Source of the DNA: Chloroflexota bacterium
GTDB taxonomy: Bacteria > Chloroflexota > Anaerolineae > Anaerolineales > UBA11858
Length of the DNA: 52,441 nt
Assembly: GCA_016865865.1 (NCBI GenBank)
Contig: VGOC01000013.1
Coordinates: 1 to 52,441 of the forward strand
Direction: 5' to 3'
This document shows positions 41,624 to 49,016 of this stretch, in pieces. Below the pieces are notes generated by a model that was not told the origin of the DNA, did no database searches, and worked only from the letters and a program-made list of their open reading frames with translations. Every line of letters begins with the position of its first letter. The stretch's first letter is position 1. Both the position numbers and the translations under genes were made by a program.

Positions 41624-42424
41624 GTGACAAGGCCAAAGGGCGTCATCCTCGACATTGATGGCACGATACTACGAAGCAATCAGGTGATCCCAGGCGCGGG
41701 CGAAACGATCGCCGAACTCCGCCGCCGGGGTCACCCGATTGTTTTCATCACCAATGCCCTGGAAAGCCCCGCGGAGCAAGCAGACCGTCTGGCCAAGGCT
41801 GGCGTCGTGGTGTCCATAGATGAAATCATCACCGCCCCCCAGATCCTCGAGGGCTATCTGAGGCGGAACCTGCCAGAGGCCGCCCTTTACGTGATCAGCG
41901 ATCCCCCTCTGGCAGAGAGGCTGGAGCTGGATTTTCACATCAGCGAAGACCCTGAAGAAATCGAGGTTGTGATCGTCAGTTGCGACCGCAATTTCGACTT
42001 CCATAAATTGAATATCGGATTTCAGGCTCTGCGCCGCGGGGCAAAGTTTTTCGCAGTCAACGCAGATGCCATCTGCCCACTCCCTGATGGCGAGATTCCT
42101 GACGCCGGCGCGGTGATCGGCGCTTTGCAGGGGTGCAGCAAACGTCAGGTTGATATCGTCTTCGGAAAACCCTCCCGGCTCATCGCAGAGGCTGCCCTGG
42201 AGAGATTGGACAAACCAGCGGAGGAATGTCTGATCATTGGCGATAGTCTCGATTCGGATCTGGCGATGGGCTTCGCGGCCGGGATGACGACGGTGTTGGT
42301 CCTCAGCGGTGTGACCCAACGCCGAGAGTTAGCCTACGCCCGGCTTCAACCCGATCACGTGCTGGGAAGCATCAGCGAAATATTTCCCAGGTCTTTCTCT
42401 GCGCTCTCTGCGTCTCGGCGGTGA
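41624..42424 (+). CDS. HAD-IIA hydrolase (NagD-like), first paralogue
   Basis: This 266-residue phosphatase has ILDIDGTILRS as nucleophile motif, FITNALESP as motif II, and GKPSRLI...IIGDSLDSDLAMGFAAGM as motifs III and IV. It starts with GTG, 11 bp after the previous gene. It is paralogous to the gene at 44863. The last ~10 codons come from an intergenic GCAGAG-type repeat (inverse CTCTGCG units from about 42397), so the C terminus has been remodelled by a repeat. The stop overlaps a possible GTG of the GHMP kinase gene. Confidence 0.87.
   Translation: MTRPKGVILDIDGTILRSNQVIPGAGETIAELRRRGHPIVFITNALESPAEQADRLAKAGVVVSIDEIITAPQILEGYLRRNLPEAALYVISDPPLAERLELDFHISEDPEEIEVVIVSCDRNFDFHKLNIGFQALRRGAKFFAVNADAICPLPDGEIPDAGAVIGALQGCSKRQVDIVFGKPSRLIAEAALERLDKPAEECLIIGDSLDSDLAMGFAAGMTTVLVLSGVTQRRELAYARLQPDHVLGSISEIFPRSFSALSASRR
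42397..42424. repeat. GCAGAG-type repeat within the end of a coding sequence
   Basis: The units TCTCTGCG-CTCTCTGCGTCTCGGCGG are of the intergenic repeat type also seen near 10500 and 51960. They encode the terminal SALSASRR residues of the HAD-IIA protein. Confidence 0.6.
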
Positions 42425-42450
42425 GCAATTACATGCAAAGGAAAATATAT

Positions 42451-43383
42451 ATGGCGCAAGGATCCGCTTTTGGAAAAACCATCTTGATCGGCGACCAATT
42501 CGTGCTCGAAGAGGTGCCGGCCATCGTTTCAGCCATCCCTTTCGAGACCATCGCGGAAGTCGAAAGAATTGATGGCGAAGGCTGGGTATTGGAGGATCAT
42601 CGCGTCGAAGTGCCCGGCTATAAGGATAAGAAGAAAGATCAGCAGGTTGTCTCGATCAACCGCATCCTCGAAGTGATGGGCATTGACGTCAAGAAAACCC
42701 CCATCAAGATCACCTACGGCGGCTCGCTGCTGGCCGGCAGCGGCGTTGGCGCCAGCGCGGCCAGTTGCGTCTCACTGGCCAGGGCCTTGAACGCCGAATT
42801 CGATCTGGGCTACTCGATCGAGCAAATCAACCACGTCGGCTGGGAGGGAGAATTTTCCTATCACGGCATCCCCAGCGGGGTTGACAACACCGCCTCCACC
42901 TACGGAGGGCTGCTGCTCTATCAAATCAAGGCTGGAGAGAAACGCTTCGAGCGCATCGTCGCCAAAAAACCGTTCCACATCGTGCTGGGCAACAGCGGCG
43001 TCACCGCCAACACAGCCCTGTTAGATGACTATATCGAAGAACTGAAAACCGGTAATCCCGCCACGTTCAAATCCCGCATGGAGACCATCACCAACCAGAC
43101 ATACGCCATGAAAGCCGCTCTCGAGGCTGGCGATCTTGCCGAAGTGGGGGGCATCATGACGGCCAATCACGAGATCCTGATCGGAATGGGGCTTTCCCAT
43201 GAGAAGCTGATCTACCTGTGCAATCTGGCCCTCGAGATGGGCGCGCTGGGCGCTAAAGTCACCGGCGGCGGCAGAGGCGGCTACATGAACGCCCTGACCC
43301 CCAGCCAGGAAGTGCAGCAGGCTATCGCCGCAGCCATGGAAGCCGAGGGGTACATGGTCATTCGAACTACAATAGGGGTATAA
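42451..43383 (+). CDS. GHMP kinase (mevalonate-kinase-like)
   Basis: This 310-residue kinase has AFGKTILIGDQFVLEEVPAIVSAI at the N terminus, the phosphate loop GGSLLAGSGVGASAAS and the C-terminal glycine motif VTGGGRGGYM. Members phosphorylate mevalonate, galactose, fucose, homoserine and others. The start at 42451 has an AAGGA site and fits the family; the in-frame codons at 42421 and 42433 are alternatives. No other mevalonate-pathway genes are present, so a sugar-type or cluster-specific substrate is equally possible. It overlaps no gene and precedes a DHH phosphoesterase. Confidence 0.85.
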   Translation: MAQGSAFGKTILIGDQFVLEEVPAIVSAIPFETIAEVERIDGEGWVLEDHRVEVPGYKDKKKDQQVVSINRILEVMGIDVKKTPIKITYGGSLLAGSGVGASAASCVSLARALNAEFDLGYSIEQINHVGWEGEFSYHGIPSGVDNTASTYGGLLLYQIKAGEKRFERIVAKKPFHIVLGNSGVTANTALLDDYIEELKTGNPATFKSRMETITNQTYAMKAALEAGDLAEVGGIMTANHEILIGMGLSHEKLIYLCNLALEMGALGAKVTGGGRGGYMNALTPSQEVQQAIAAAMEAEGYMVIRTTIGV

Positions 43384-43384
43384 G

Positions 43385-43440
43385 TGCGTGATACGTGATA
43401 CACATGACACATGACACCGGAACACGTGATACGTGACACA
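43385..43440. repeat. GTGATAC heptad tandem repeats
   Basis: Units of CGTGATA, ACATGACAC and ACACGTGATACGTGAC fill the gap between the GHMP kinase and DHH genes. The repeats run directly into the ATG of the DHH gene, leaving no normal ribosome site. Confidence 0.7.
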
Positions 43441-43441
43441 C

Positions 43442-44710
43442 ATGAGCAAAGAGAACTTTCTCCACGAAATCCGCAAAGGCATCCAACTGCTGCGCGCCGC
43501 TGGCCCAGAGGTTACACTGGTTCACCACAACGACGCCGACGGCCTGGCCTCCGCCGCTGTGCTGGAAACCGCCCTGACGCGGGCTGGTTTTTCCGTGCGG
43601 CGGGTCTGCATCGAGCGGGTGCATCCGCCAATCGTGGCGCGCATCCACGAGCAGTTCCCCGCCACCATCTTCTACGTAGACCTTGGGGGGCAGGCCGCGC
43701 CTGTCATTTCAGAGACCAACCGCGGCCGGCGCGCCACCCTCATCCTCGATCATCACCATCCCCAAAAGCCCACCGATCCCAAAGTGATCAACATCTCCAC
43801 GGAATTTTTCGGCCTGTCCGGAGACATGGATATCTCCGCCTCCACGGCAGCCTATATGTTCGCCCTGGAGTTGGACGCCGGCAATTGCGACCTGGCTTAC
43901 GCGGGCGTGCTGGGCGCTGTGGGCGACGAACACGATCGCGAAGGCCGCCTGATCAAGGAGAACCGCGAAGCCCTGCTGGATGCCGTCGCTCAAGGCCAGG
44001 TAAAGATCGAAGTGGATGCCCAGGGGAAAGAAAAATATCTTCTCACACGCTTTGGGGAGGAAATCCCGATGGCGCAATTGGCGGTATCCGTGACGACTTT
44101 CGGGGGGGTGGGCTATTATTCGGGCGGGCCTGACCTCGGGGTGCGTGCCTGTCTCGAGGGGCTTTTCGCCGAGGCGCAGCGCCGGCTCGAGGAGCTTCGC
44201 CAAACCCAGAAGCGCGCCTACCAGGAAACCACGGCGCACTTGATACGGGACGGTTTGCGAGAAACGCAATATATCCAGTGGTTCACCGTCGGAGATGATT
44301 TCTCACCCATGGGAGTCAAAATGATCGGCGAATACTGTTGGGATATCCGCAACGAAGCCTTTGTCAAGCCGGAGAAATATATCGTCGGATTTCAGAACAT
44401 GGCCGCGGAGATCCCTGGATTGGGCGCCTTCGACTGGTCTCAGACGAAAGCTTCGATGCGCCTCCCCACCCCGTTGGAGCGTAAAATCCTGATAGACCGG
44501 GCGATGCCGGGCCTATCTTACCTCGTCCCCGAGGCAGCCAGGCAGGTCGGCGGCTCCATTGACGCCTGTCATGATTACACCGCCGCGACCATTGTCGAGA
44601 TTGGGAAAGAAGAGGCGTTGATCCTGGCAATGGATGAATTAATACAGGCTGAGCTATTCGAACCGCTAAGACGCCAAGACCGCAAAGGTAAATTTATAGT
44701 TACCGCTTAG
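43442..44710 (+). CDS. DHH-family phosphoesterase (archaeal RecJ-like)
   Basis: This 422-residue protein has motif I VHHNDADGLASAAVL, YVDLGG as motif II, the LDHHHPQ signature, and an aspartate-rich motif IV in GAVGDEHDREG. The C-terminal half (from about residue 240) matches a DHHA1-type domain with VGGSIDACHDY. DHH proteins are manganese-dependent exonucleases or oligonucleotide and pyrophosphate phosphatases. The start at 43442 follows directly on tandem repeats and lacks a clear ribosome site. Its role in the cluster is unknown. Confidence 0.87.
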   Translation: MSKENFLHEIRKGIQLLRAAGPEVTLVHHNDADGLASAAVLETALTRAGFSVRRVCIERVHPPIVARIHEQFPATIFYVDLGGQAAPVISETNRGRRATLILDHHHPQKPTDPKVINISTEFFGLSGDMDISASTAAYMFALELDAGNCDLAYAGVLGAVGDEHDREGRLIKENREALLDAVAQGQVKIEVDAQGKEKYLLTRFGEEIPMAQLAVSVTTFGGVGYYSGGPDLGVRACLEGLFAEAQRRLEELRQTQKRAYQETTAHLIRDGLRETQYIQWFTVGDDFSPMGVKMIGEYCWDIRNEAFVKPEKYIVGFQNMAAEIPGLGAFDWSQTKASMRLPTPLERKILIDRAMPGLSYLVPEAARQVGGSIDACHDYTAATIVEIGKEEALILAMDELIQAELFEPLRRQDRKGKFIVTA

Positions 44711-44734
44711 GCCATGCAAAAACCGCAAAAAATT

Positions 44735-44813
44735 TCACCACGAAGTCTCAGAGGCACAAAGGCGCACAAAGTTATTCTTTGAGATCCTTCGAGTCTTCGT
44801 GTCTTTGTGGTGA
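44735..44813. repeat. Heptad-type repeats forming an imperfect palindrome
   Basis: TCACCACGAAGTCTCAGAGG and CTTCGTGTCTTTGTGGTGA face each other around a spacer. It lies after the DHH gene and before the second HAD-IIA gene and may form a stem at the 3' end of the former transcript. Confidence 0.7.
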
Positions 44814-44862
44814 GATTACTGGAACATTCTGACATAGGCCGAATAGTTACAATCGAGAATAC

Positions 44863-45681
44863 ATGTCCCATTTCAAAGGTTATATCTTCGATTTAGATGG
44901 AACGGTCTATCTCGGGGAAAACGCCATCCCGGGCGCCCCAGAGACGATTGCCAACCTGAGAGAACGAGGCTGCGGGGTGGTTTTCCTTTCCAACAAACCC
45001 TTGCAGCCGCGCGAGGTGTATGCAGAGAAGTTGACCCGCCTGGGAATTCCTGCATCCCCGGATGACGTGATCAATTCATCGCTGGTGCTGGCGCGTTACC
45101 TGGCACGGGAGATGGCCGGCGCAAGAGTTTTCGTCATCGGCGAAGGACCCCTCCTGGATGAAATGGCCGCCGCTGGGCTGACGATCTGCGAAAATCCAAA
45201 CAAGATCGAAGTAGTCATTGCCAGTTTCGACCGCACTTTCGATTACCGAAAATTGAACATCGGTTATCAAGCGCTCCGTTTGGGAGCGAGATTTTTTGCC
45301 ACCAACGCCGACCGCACCTGCCCGGTCGAAGGAGGCCAGATCCCAGACGCCGCCGCTGTGATCGGGGCGCTGGAGGGATGCAGCGGCCATAAAGTAGAAC
45401 TGGTGGCTGGGAAACCCTCTGCGATGATCGTAGAAATGGTGCTCGAGCAGCTCGGCCTGCCAACAAGCGAATGTCTGATGGTGGGCGACCGGCTGGAAAC
45501 CGATATTCTGATGGGGGTGCAGGCCGGCATGTCCACCGCCCTGGTGCTCACAGGCGTCACCCGGCCAGAAGCACTCCTCCACTCCCCCGTGCAGCCTGAC
45601 TTCGTGCTCGATAGCATTGTCGAAGTATCGAATTTACACCCCCCAGACCCGGACAGGCCGGAGTCAAACCGGGAATATTGA
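44863..45681 (+). CDS. HAD-IIA hydrolase (NagD-like), second paralogue
   Basis: This 272-residue phosphatase has YIFDLDGTVYLG as nucleophile motif, VFLSNKPLQP as motif II, and AGKPSAMIVEMVL and MVGDRLETDILMGVQAGM as motifs III/IV. It is clearly paralogous to the gene at 41624 through the whole length (for example RKLNIGYQALR and IPDAAAVIGALEGCS). Family members hydrolyse phosphoglycolate, UMP, p-nitrophenyl phosphate and sugar phosphates. The physiological substrate is unknown. The C-terminal tail is Pro- and charge-rich and probably disordered. Confidence 0.88.
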   Translation: MSHFKGYIFDLDGTVYLGENAIPGAPETIANLRERGCGVVFLSNKPLQPREVYAEKLTRLGIPASPDDVINSSLVLARYLAREMAGARVFVIGEGPLLDEMAAAGLTICENPNKIEVVIASFDRTFDYRKLNIGYQALRLGARFFATNADRTCPVEGGQIPDAAAVIGALEGCSGHKVELVAGKPSAMIVEMVLEQLGLPTSECLMVGDRLETDILMGVQAGMSTALVLTGVTRPEALLHSPVQPDFVLDSIVEVSNLHPPDPDRPESNREY

Positions 45682-45758
45682 ACCGAAGCGCATGTCCGGG
45701 CGAATCCCACTCCAGTAGGAGGCATGACGCCAGTCTATGGCACGGCCGGCGTGACCAC

Positions 45759-45968
45759 CTAAGCGTACACCAATCGTCCCCTCGGTTCTGGAATGAGACG
45801 CCCTAATTCTTGCGCTGTTTTGATCCACTCTTGGATGATGACTTCTGTGTTAGCTAGCGCCTCCTGATATGTCGCGCCGTCTGCCATGCAACCTGGTAAT
45901 TCTGGTACTTCTACAATGAAGGCTTGGTCTTCCTCGCTCCAATAGATAATAACTTCATATCGAATCAT
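45759..45968 (-). CDS. HicB-like antitoxin
   Basis: This 69-residue protein has the HicB N-terminal fold: YEVIIYWSEEDQAFIVEVPELPGCMADGATYQEALAN, followed by a helix. There is no C-terminal DNA-binding domain, which fits the short HicB group. It is downstream of the HicA-like gene and overlaps it by 14 bases. In this family it neutralises the HicA RNase. The start at 45968 is chosen because it gives the standard N terminus; an ATG at 45983 would add five residues. Confidence 0.85.
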   Translation of the reverse strand: MIRYEVIIYWSEEDQAFIVEVPELPGCMADGATYQEALANTEVIIQEWIKTAQELGRLIPEPRGRLVYA

Positions 45969-46221
45969 CTTCTTCGCCTCCAAGTTTATACTTGAGAATC
46001 ACGTTACGCACTTGTTTTACTTGATACGGTTTCGCCTTTTCTCTATCGGGTTGTAGATTCAAGATGTCTTCTACGCTTTCCTTGGTGAAAATGTGATGGC
46101 TACCCCGGATCCGTTCATCAAAACTCAAACGACGAAGCAAATGACACAATTCCATAAAGGGAATGTTTGCATCCGATGTCCCGCGCAGGATTTGGTATAA
46201 GATTTTATCTCGCCGAGCCAT
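45955..46221 (-). CDS. HicA-like mRNA interferase toxin
   Basis: This 88-residue protein has a double-stranded-RNA-binding-like fold with the catalytic histidine region RIRGSHHIFTKES and a C-terminal AKPYQVKQVRNVILKYKL helix typical of a HicA subgroup. An N-terminal helix (KILYQILRGTSDANIPFMELCHLLRRL) precedes it. It is the first gene of a hicAB pair that lies 57 bp downstream of tRNA-Arg, a common spot for acquired modules. The start at 46221 is preferred over an upstream codon at 46305, which would run through the tRNA. Confidence 0.85.
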   Translation of the reverse strand: MARRDKILYQILRGTSDANIPFMELCHLLRRLSFDERIRGSHHIFTKESVEDILNLQPDREKAKPYQVKQVRNVILKYKLGGEEDDSI

Positions 46222-46278
46222 TTCACTCTTTTCGCGCTTCGTGTCTATCAACGAAAAAGCTGCAAACGATCTGTGAGG

Positions 46279-46351
46279 CGCCCCCGGTGCGACTCGAACG
46301 CACAACCAACGGCTTAGAAGGCCGGTGCTCTGTCCATTGAGCTACGGGGGC
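46279..46351 (-). tRNA. tRNA-Arg (anticodon TCT)
   Basis: Read on the minus strand from 46351, the acceptor GCCCCCG pairs with CGGGGGC (46286-46280). The D arm contains AGCTCAATGGACAGAGC, the anticodon loop CTTCTAA gives TCT, and the T loop is GTTCGAGTC. The discriminator base is G (46279). CCA is not encoded. It decodes AGA and AGG. Confidence 0.95.
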
Positions 46352-46359
46352 AATTAGGT

Positions 46360-46800
46360 TTACTTACACTCCGGGCAAGGGCGGATGCCCTTATATACCC
46401 GCACAGCCGAGATGGTTCGCAATATCGTCTGGGCCGGCCGATTGAGCCGCTCACCCAACTCTCGCGGAGTCATGTGCATATTGCCATTCGCCAAGAAAGT
46501 CCGAAAAACCGCCTCGACGACAGAGGTCCGTTCCGTAATGAATTCTCCGGTTCGAGCGCAATGGTTGATCAGCACGTTTTGCAAACCATCCACTCGTTGC
46601 ACTTCAGCGGTCTCGGGATCAACCCAATCCACTTTTTCATCCGCCAGAACGTCAGCGAATTTCTCCTGGTGTTCCGGGCAAAGCGAGCTGCGCAAGTGCA
46701 CGCGCCACTCGTGATCGTTTTGGCGCCACCATTCGAAGTCAATGTGAAAGGGAGTATCTAACGTCGGTGTGACGAGGCTATAGCGTTTTGGTTCAGTCAC
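46360..46800 (-). CDS. Protein of unknown function with winged-helix-like C terminus
   Basis: This 146-residue protein is not recognised. The N-terminal half contains LDTPFHIDFEWWRQNDHEWRVHL and a CPEH pair. The C-terminal half resembles a helix-turn-helix (HMTPRELGERLNRPAQTILRTISAVRVYKG), and the end is RPCPECK; the cysteines could bind zinc together with CPEH. It starts 25 bp after the large unknown gene at 46826, so the two form an operon. A DNA-binding or RNA-binding role is possible but unproven. Confidence 0.72.
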   Translation of the reverse strand: MTEPKRYSLVTPTLDTPFHIDFEWWRQNDHEWRVHLRSSLCPEHQEKFADVLADEKVDWVDPETAEVQRVDGLQNVLINHCARTGEFITERTSVVEAVFRTFLANGNMHMTPRELGERLNRPAQTILRTISAVRVYKGIRPCPECK

Positions 46801-46825
46801 CGCAGAACTCCTGGATAGCGTTCAT

Positions 46826-48406
46826 CTACGAGCCAGCCGAATCGTCGAAACGAAAATGAAAATCGCCTACATGGACGAACCATGGCCGCGAGGCTAACAA
46901 GGCCATGATCGGCCCGGGGGGCACACGCCGCACCAGGTTCACAGCGGCGTACAACTCGGCTACATGGACGTGGTTTTGCGGGTTCAGTTTGGTCAGCTCG
47001 CGAGCCACATCGGCGACCACCCGCTCGAAGGGAGGCGGTTGTTTCTGCCTCTTGGCCCAAACCCCATCCAGAGCGTTCACATCGGGAACCATGATTCCCA
47101 TGCGTTCATCGTATGCCGCCGAGACAACCTGTTTCAAGGTAGCAAAGACCACGCCGCCATCCGCTCCGACCAGCAAAGTGCGCACCCAATCCCTCCGGGA
47201 ACGTTGGGCTTCAACTCGCACGATCACTTCCCCAGGGCGGGATCCACGTTGAACCCACACTGTGCTGCCGGGCATGAGTTGGCGCTTTCGATACCAAGAT
47301 TCTAAACCGAATACATAGCCGCCTTTGCGCACAACCCAACCGGGGAACTTCGCTCCGCTCTCGCCATCAACGAGCGTGAAGAGGATGCACGGCGCATCAT
47401 ACGCGGTGGGGAAGAGCGGTCGGACACGGTGTGTGAGAGGCAGGGTCCCCAGACGCCAGTGAGGGTAGAGCAGGTGGATCGCCACGCTCTCGTCACGGGA
47501 GGCCGGTTCTCCCACAGGGGATAGCTCATCATCGAGACGGCTCTCTAAGTCTAACATCTCCGGCGTCAGGAGGCCGCGATCATATTCCTGTTCCTTATAA
47601 CGCAACTGCTCAGGCGTTTCACGAACACCTTCCGGCTCCAGACGCTGCAAATACCACAACACTTTTCCCGCGGAGCCAACTTCATCGAAGCGGGCATCCT
47701 CCTGAAGCGCCAGATCCAATGAAAACTCGACCAGCTTGGGATTCTCGTTGGATGCCAGTTCGACCTGTTTCAGCAGCTCAGCCGTTGGTAGCGGCCCGCC
47801 GCCGGACATATCCAGCAAGGCTTCGGCCAGGTTCAAATGCCCGGTATTGACATCCACCAGCAGCGCCCGCGGGAACCACCGCCCGGCGATATAGACGAAA
47901 TCATCATCCTCTTTCAAGCCCATCTCCAGGCGCTGCACCAGACGATCCTGGTAAGTATCCAGAATAGATCGAACATCCGGCCCCTCAGCTTCGGCAAGCT
48001 CATAGGGATTGTTGAGAGGATGATCGTCCAGACCGGCGGCGAACTCGCGCTCTTCGCCATTCTCGAAGCGAACCTGGATGACTGAAAAGTCGCCTAAATC
48101 TGGGTTGTACCCTTCCCTCGAGACGAGGACTTCAGCCTGACGCCAACCCAAAGCAGGAAAAACGACCTTCTGTTCGATGGCGTACTGCTCTCGAGGTAGA
48201 TAAATGCTCCCCCCCGCCAGACGCTTCTTTTCGATCTTCTTCAATTCTCGTTGAATACGATCTTCCACCAGGGCAACGATCAACTCCTGCGGAGTGAGCG
48301 GAGTCTCGGTTTCGAGCAAATGCGCATAAAGGAATTCTATGTCATCGTCCTGGAGTTCGAAATCCTCCCAATAGTCTTCCCTTAATGATTTGATTGCAAG
48401 AACCAT
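46826..48406 (-). CDS. Large protein of unknown function (526 aa)
   Basis: This is a soluble, acidic-looking protein without signal peptide or membrane helix. The N terminus has a helical segment with LTPQELIVALVEDRIQREL that resembles a winged helix. An alternating strand region follows (YAIEQKVVFPALGWRQAEVLVS, FSVIQVRFENG), then helices, then a C-terminal beta-rich part (LPLTHRVRPLFP, RPGEVIVRVEAQ) ending in WFVHVGDFHFRFDD. I recognise no known domain or catalytic motif. The start at 48406 is the second ATG. It forms an operon with the winged-helix-like protein downstream. Confidence 0.75.
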   Translation of the reverse strand: MVLAIKSLREDYWEDFELQDDDIEFLYAHLLETETPLTPQELIVALVEDRIQRELKKIEKKRLAGGSIYLPREQYAIEQKVVFPALGWRQAEVLVSREGYNPDLGDFSVIQVRFENGEEREFAAGLDDHPLNNPYELAEAEGPDVRSILDTYQDRLVQRLEMGLKEDDDFVYIAGRWFPRALLVDVNTGHLNLAEALLDMSGGGPLPTAELLKQVELASNENPKLVEFSLDLALQEDARFDEVGSAGKVLWYLQRLEPEGVRETPEQLRYKEQEYDRGLLTPEMLDLESRLDDELSPVGEPASRDESVAIHLLYPHWRLGTLPLTHRVRPLFPTAYDAPCILFTLVDGESGAKFPGWVVRKGGYVFGLESWYRKRQLMPGSTVWVQRGSRPGEVIVRVEAQRSRRDWVRTLLVGADGGVVFATLKQVVSAAYDERMGIMVPDVNALDGVWAKRQKQPPPFERVVADVARELTKLNPQNHVHVAELYAAVNLVRRVPPGPIMALLASRPWFVHVGDFHFRFDDSAGS

Positions 48407-48595
48407 ACAAAGCCTCAAATTACGTTGAATCTATCTCGATTGGTATCTTCCCAATAATGGAGGTATAGCGCGGGACAGGTTGACAATCTGTCCTACATTT
48501 CCCCGAAATATTAAGATGATACCTCGATTGCATTTTCGAGCGGCTACTATTATACTCTACCCTGAGTGTGACACAAGTGTCATAGGAGAATGATG

Positions 48596-48832
48596 ATGGC
48601 TAAATGGGTTGTCGTTGCAAAAGCAGCAGGGGAATTACAGGGTGAATTGATGCGCGGACTATTGGAAGCCCAGGGAGTTCGGGTTTATCTGTCCGTCGAA
48701 GGGGCTGCCCGCGCCATTGGGATCACCGCCGGCCCATTGGGGGAAGTAGACATTATGGTGCCCGAGGAAGAACTCGAAGATGCCAGGGACATTATCAGGA
48801 GGTACCGCGCTGGCGAATTCGAAGAATCCTGA
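48596..48832 (+). CDS. DUF2007-like small protein
   Basis: This 78-residue protein has the pattern of DUF2007 (putative signal-transducing, ferredoxin-like) proteins: KAAGELQGELMRGLLEAQGVRVYLS, then GPLGEVDIMVPEEELEDARDIIRRY. Such proteins are PII-like in fold and of unknown role. GGAG lies just upstream. Alternative starts are the ATG codons at 48590 and 48593. A perfect 22-bp palindrome follows shortly after the stop. Confidence 0.82.
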   Translation: MAKWVVVAKAAGELQGELMRGLLEAQGVRVYLSVEGAARAIGITAGPLGEVDIMVPEEELEDARDIIRRYRAGEFEES

Positions 48833-48843
48833 CCCCACCCCAG

Positions 48844-48998
48844 CCCTCCCCGATATCGGGGAGGGAGCAGCCCGCATGATAGTGGGGAGATGAAGCAGAT
48901 AGCAAATCCCCCCCGTGGTGGGGGGACCGAGGGTGTAACGACACCATACCCGCACACAATGCGCACGCTTCCCCCCGTGGCGGGGGGACCGAGGGGGG
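48844..48998. repeat. Palindrome and two GC-rich direct repeats
   Basis: A 22-bp perfect palindrome (CCCTCCCCGAT/ATCGGGGAGGG, 48844-48865) follows the DUF2007 gene. Two direct copies of a CCCCCCGTGG(T/C)GGGGGGACCGAGGG unit follow at about 48908-48933 and 48971-48996. They fill the convergent gap before the M23 peptidase gene and may end transcription from both sides. Confidence 0.75.
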
Positions 48999-49016
48999 TC
49001 GGAGTTCAGGTAAGAA

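Noticed and set aside
42451-43383. Assignment as mevalonate kinase mvk
   Set aside because: The GHMP motifs fit several kinases and no other mevalonate-pathway gene is present in the window.
43385-43440. Possible CRISPR-like array
   Set aside because: The units are only 7-9 bases, adjacent and without spacers, and no cas gene is present.
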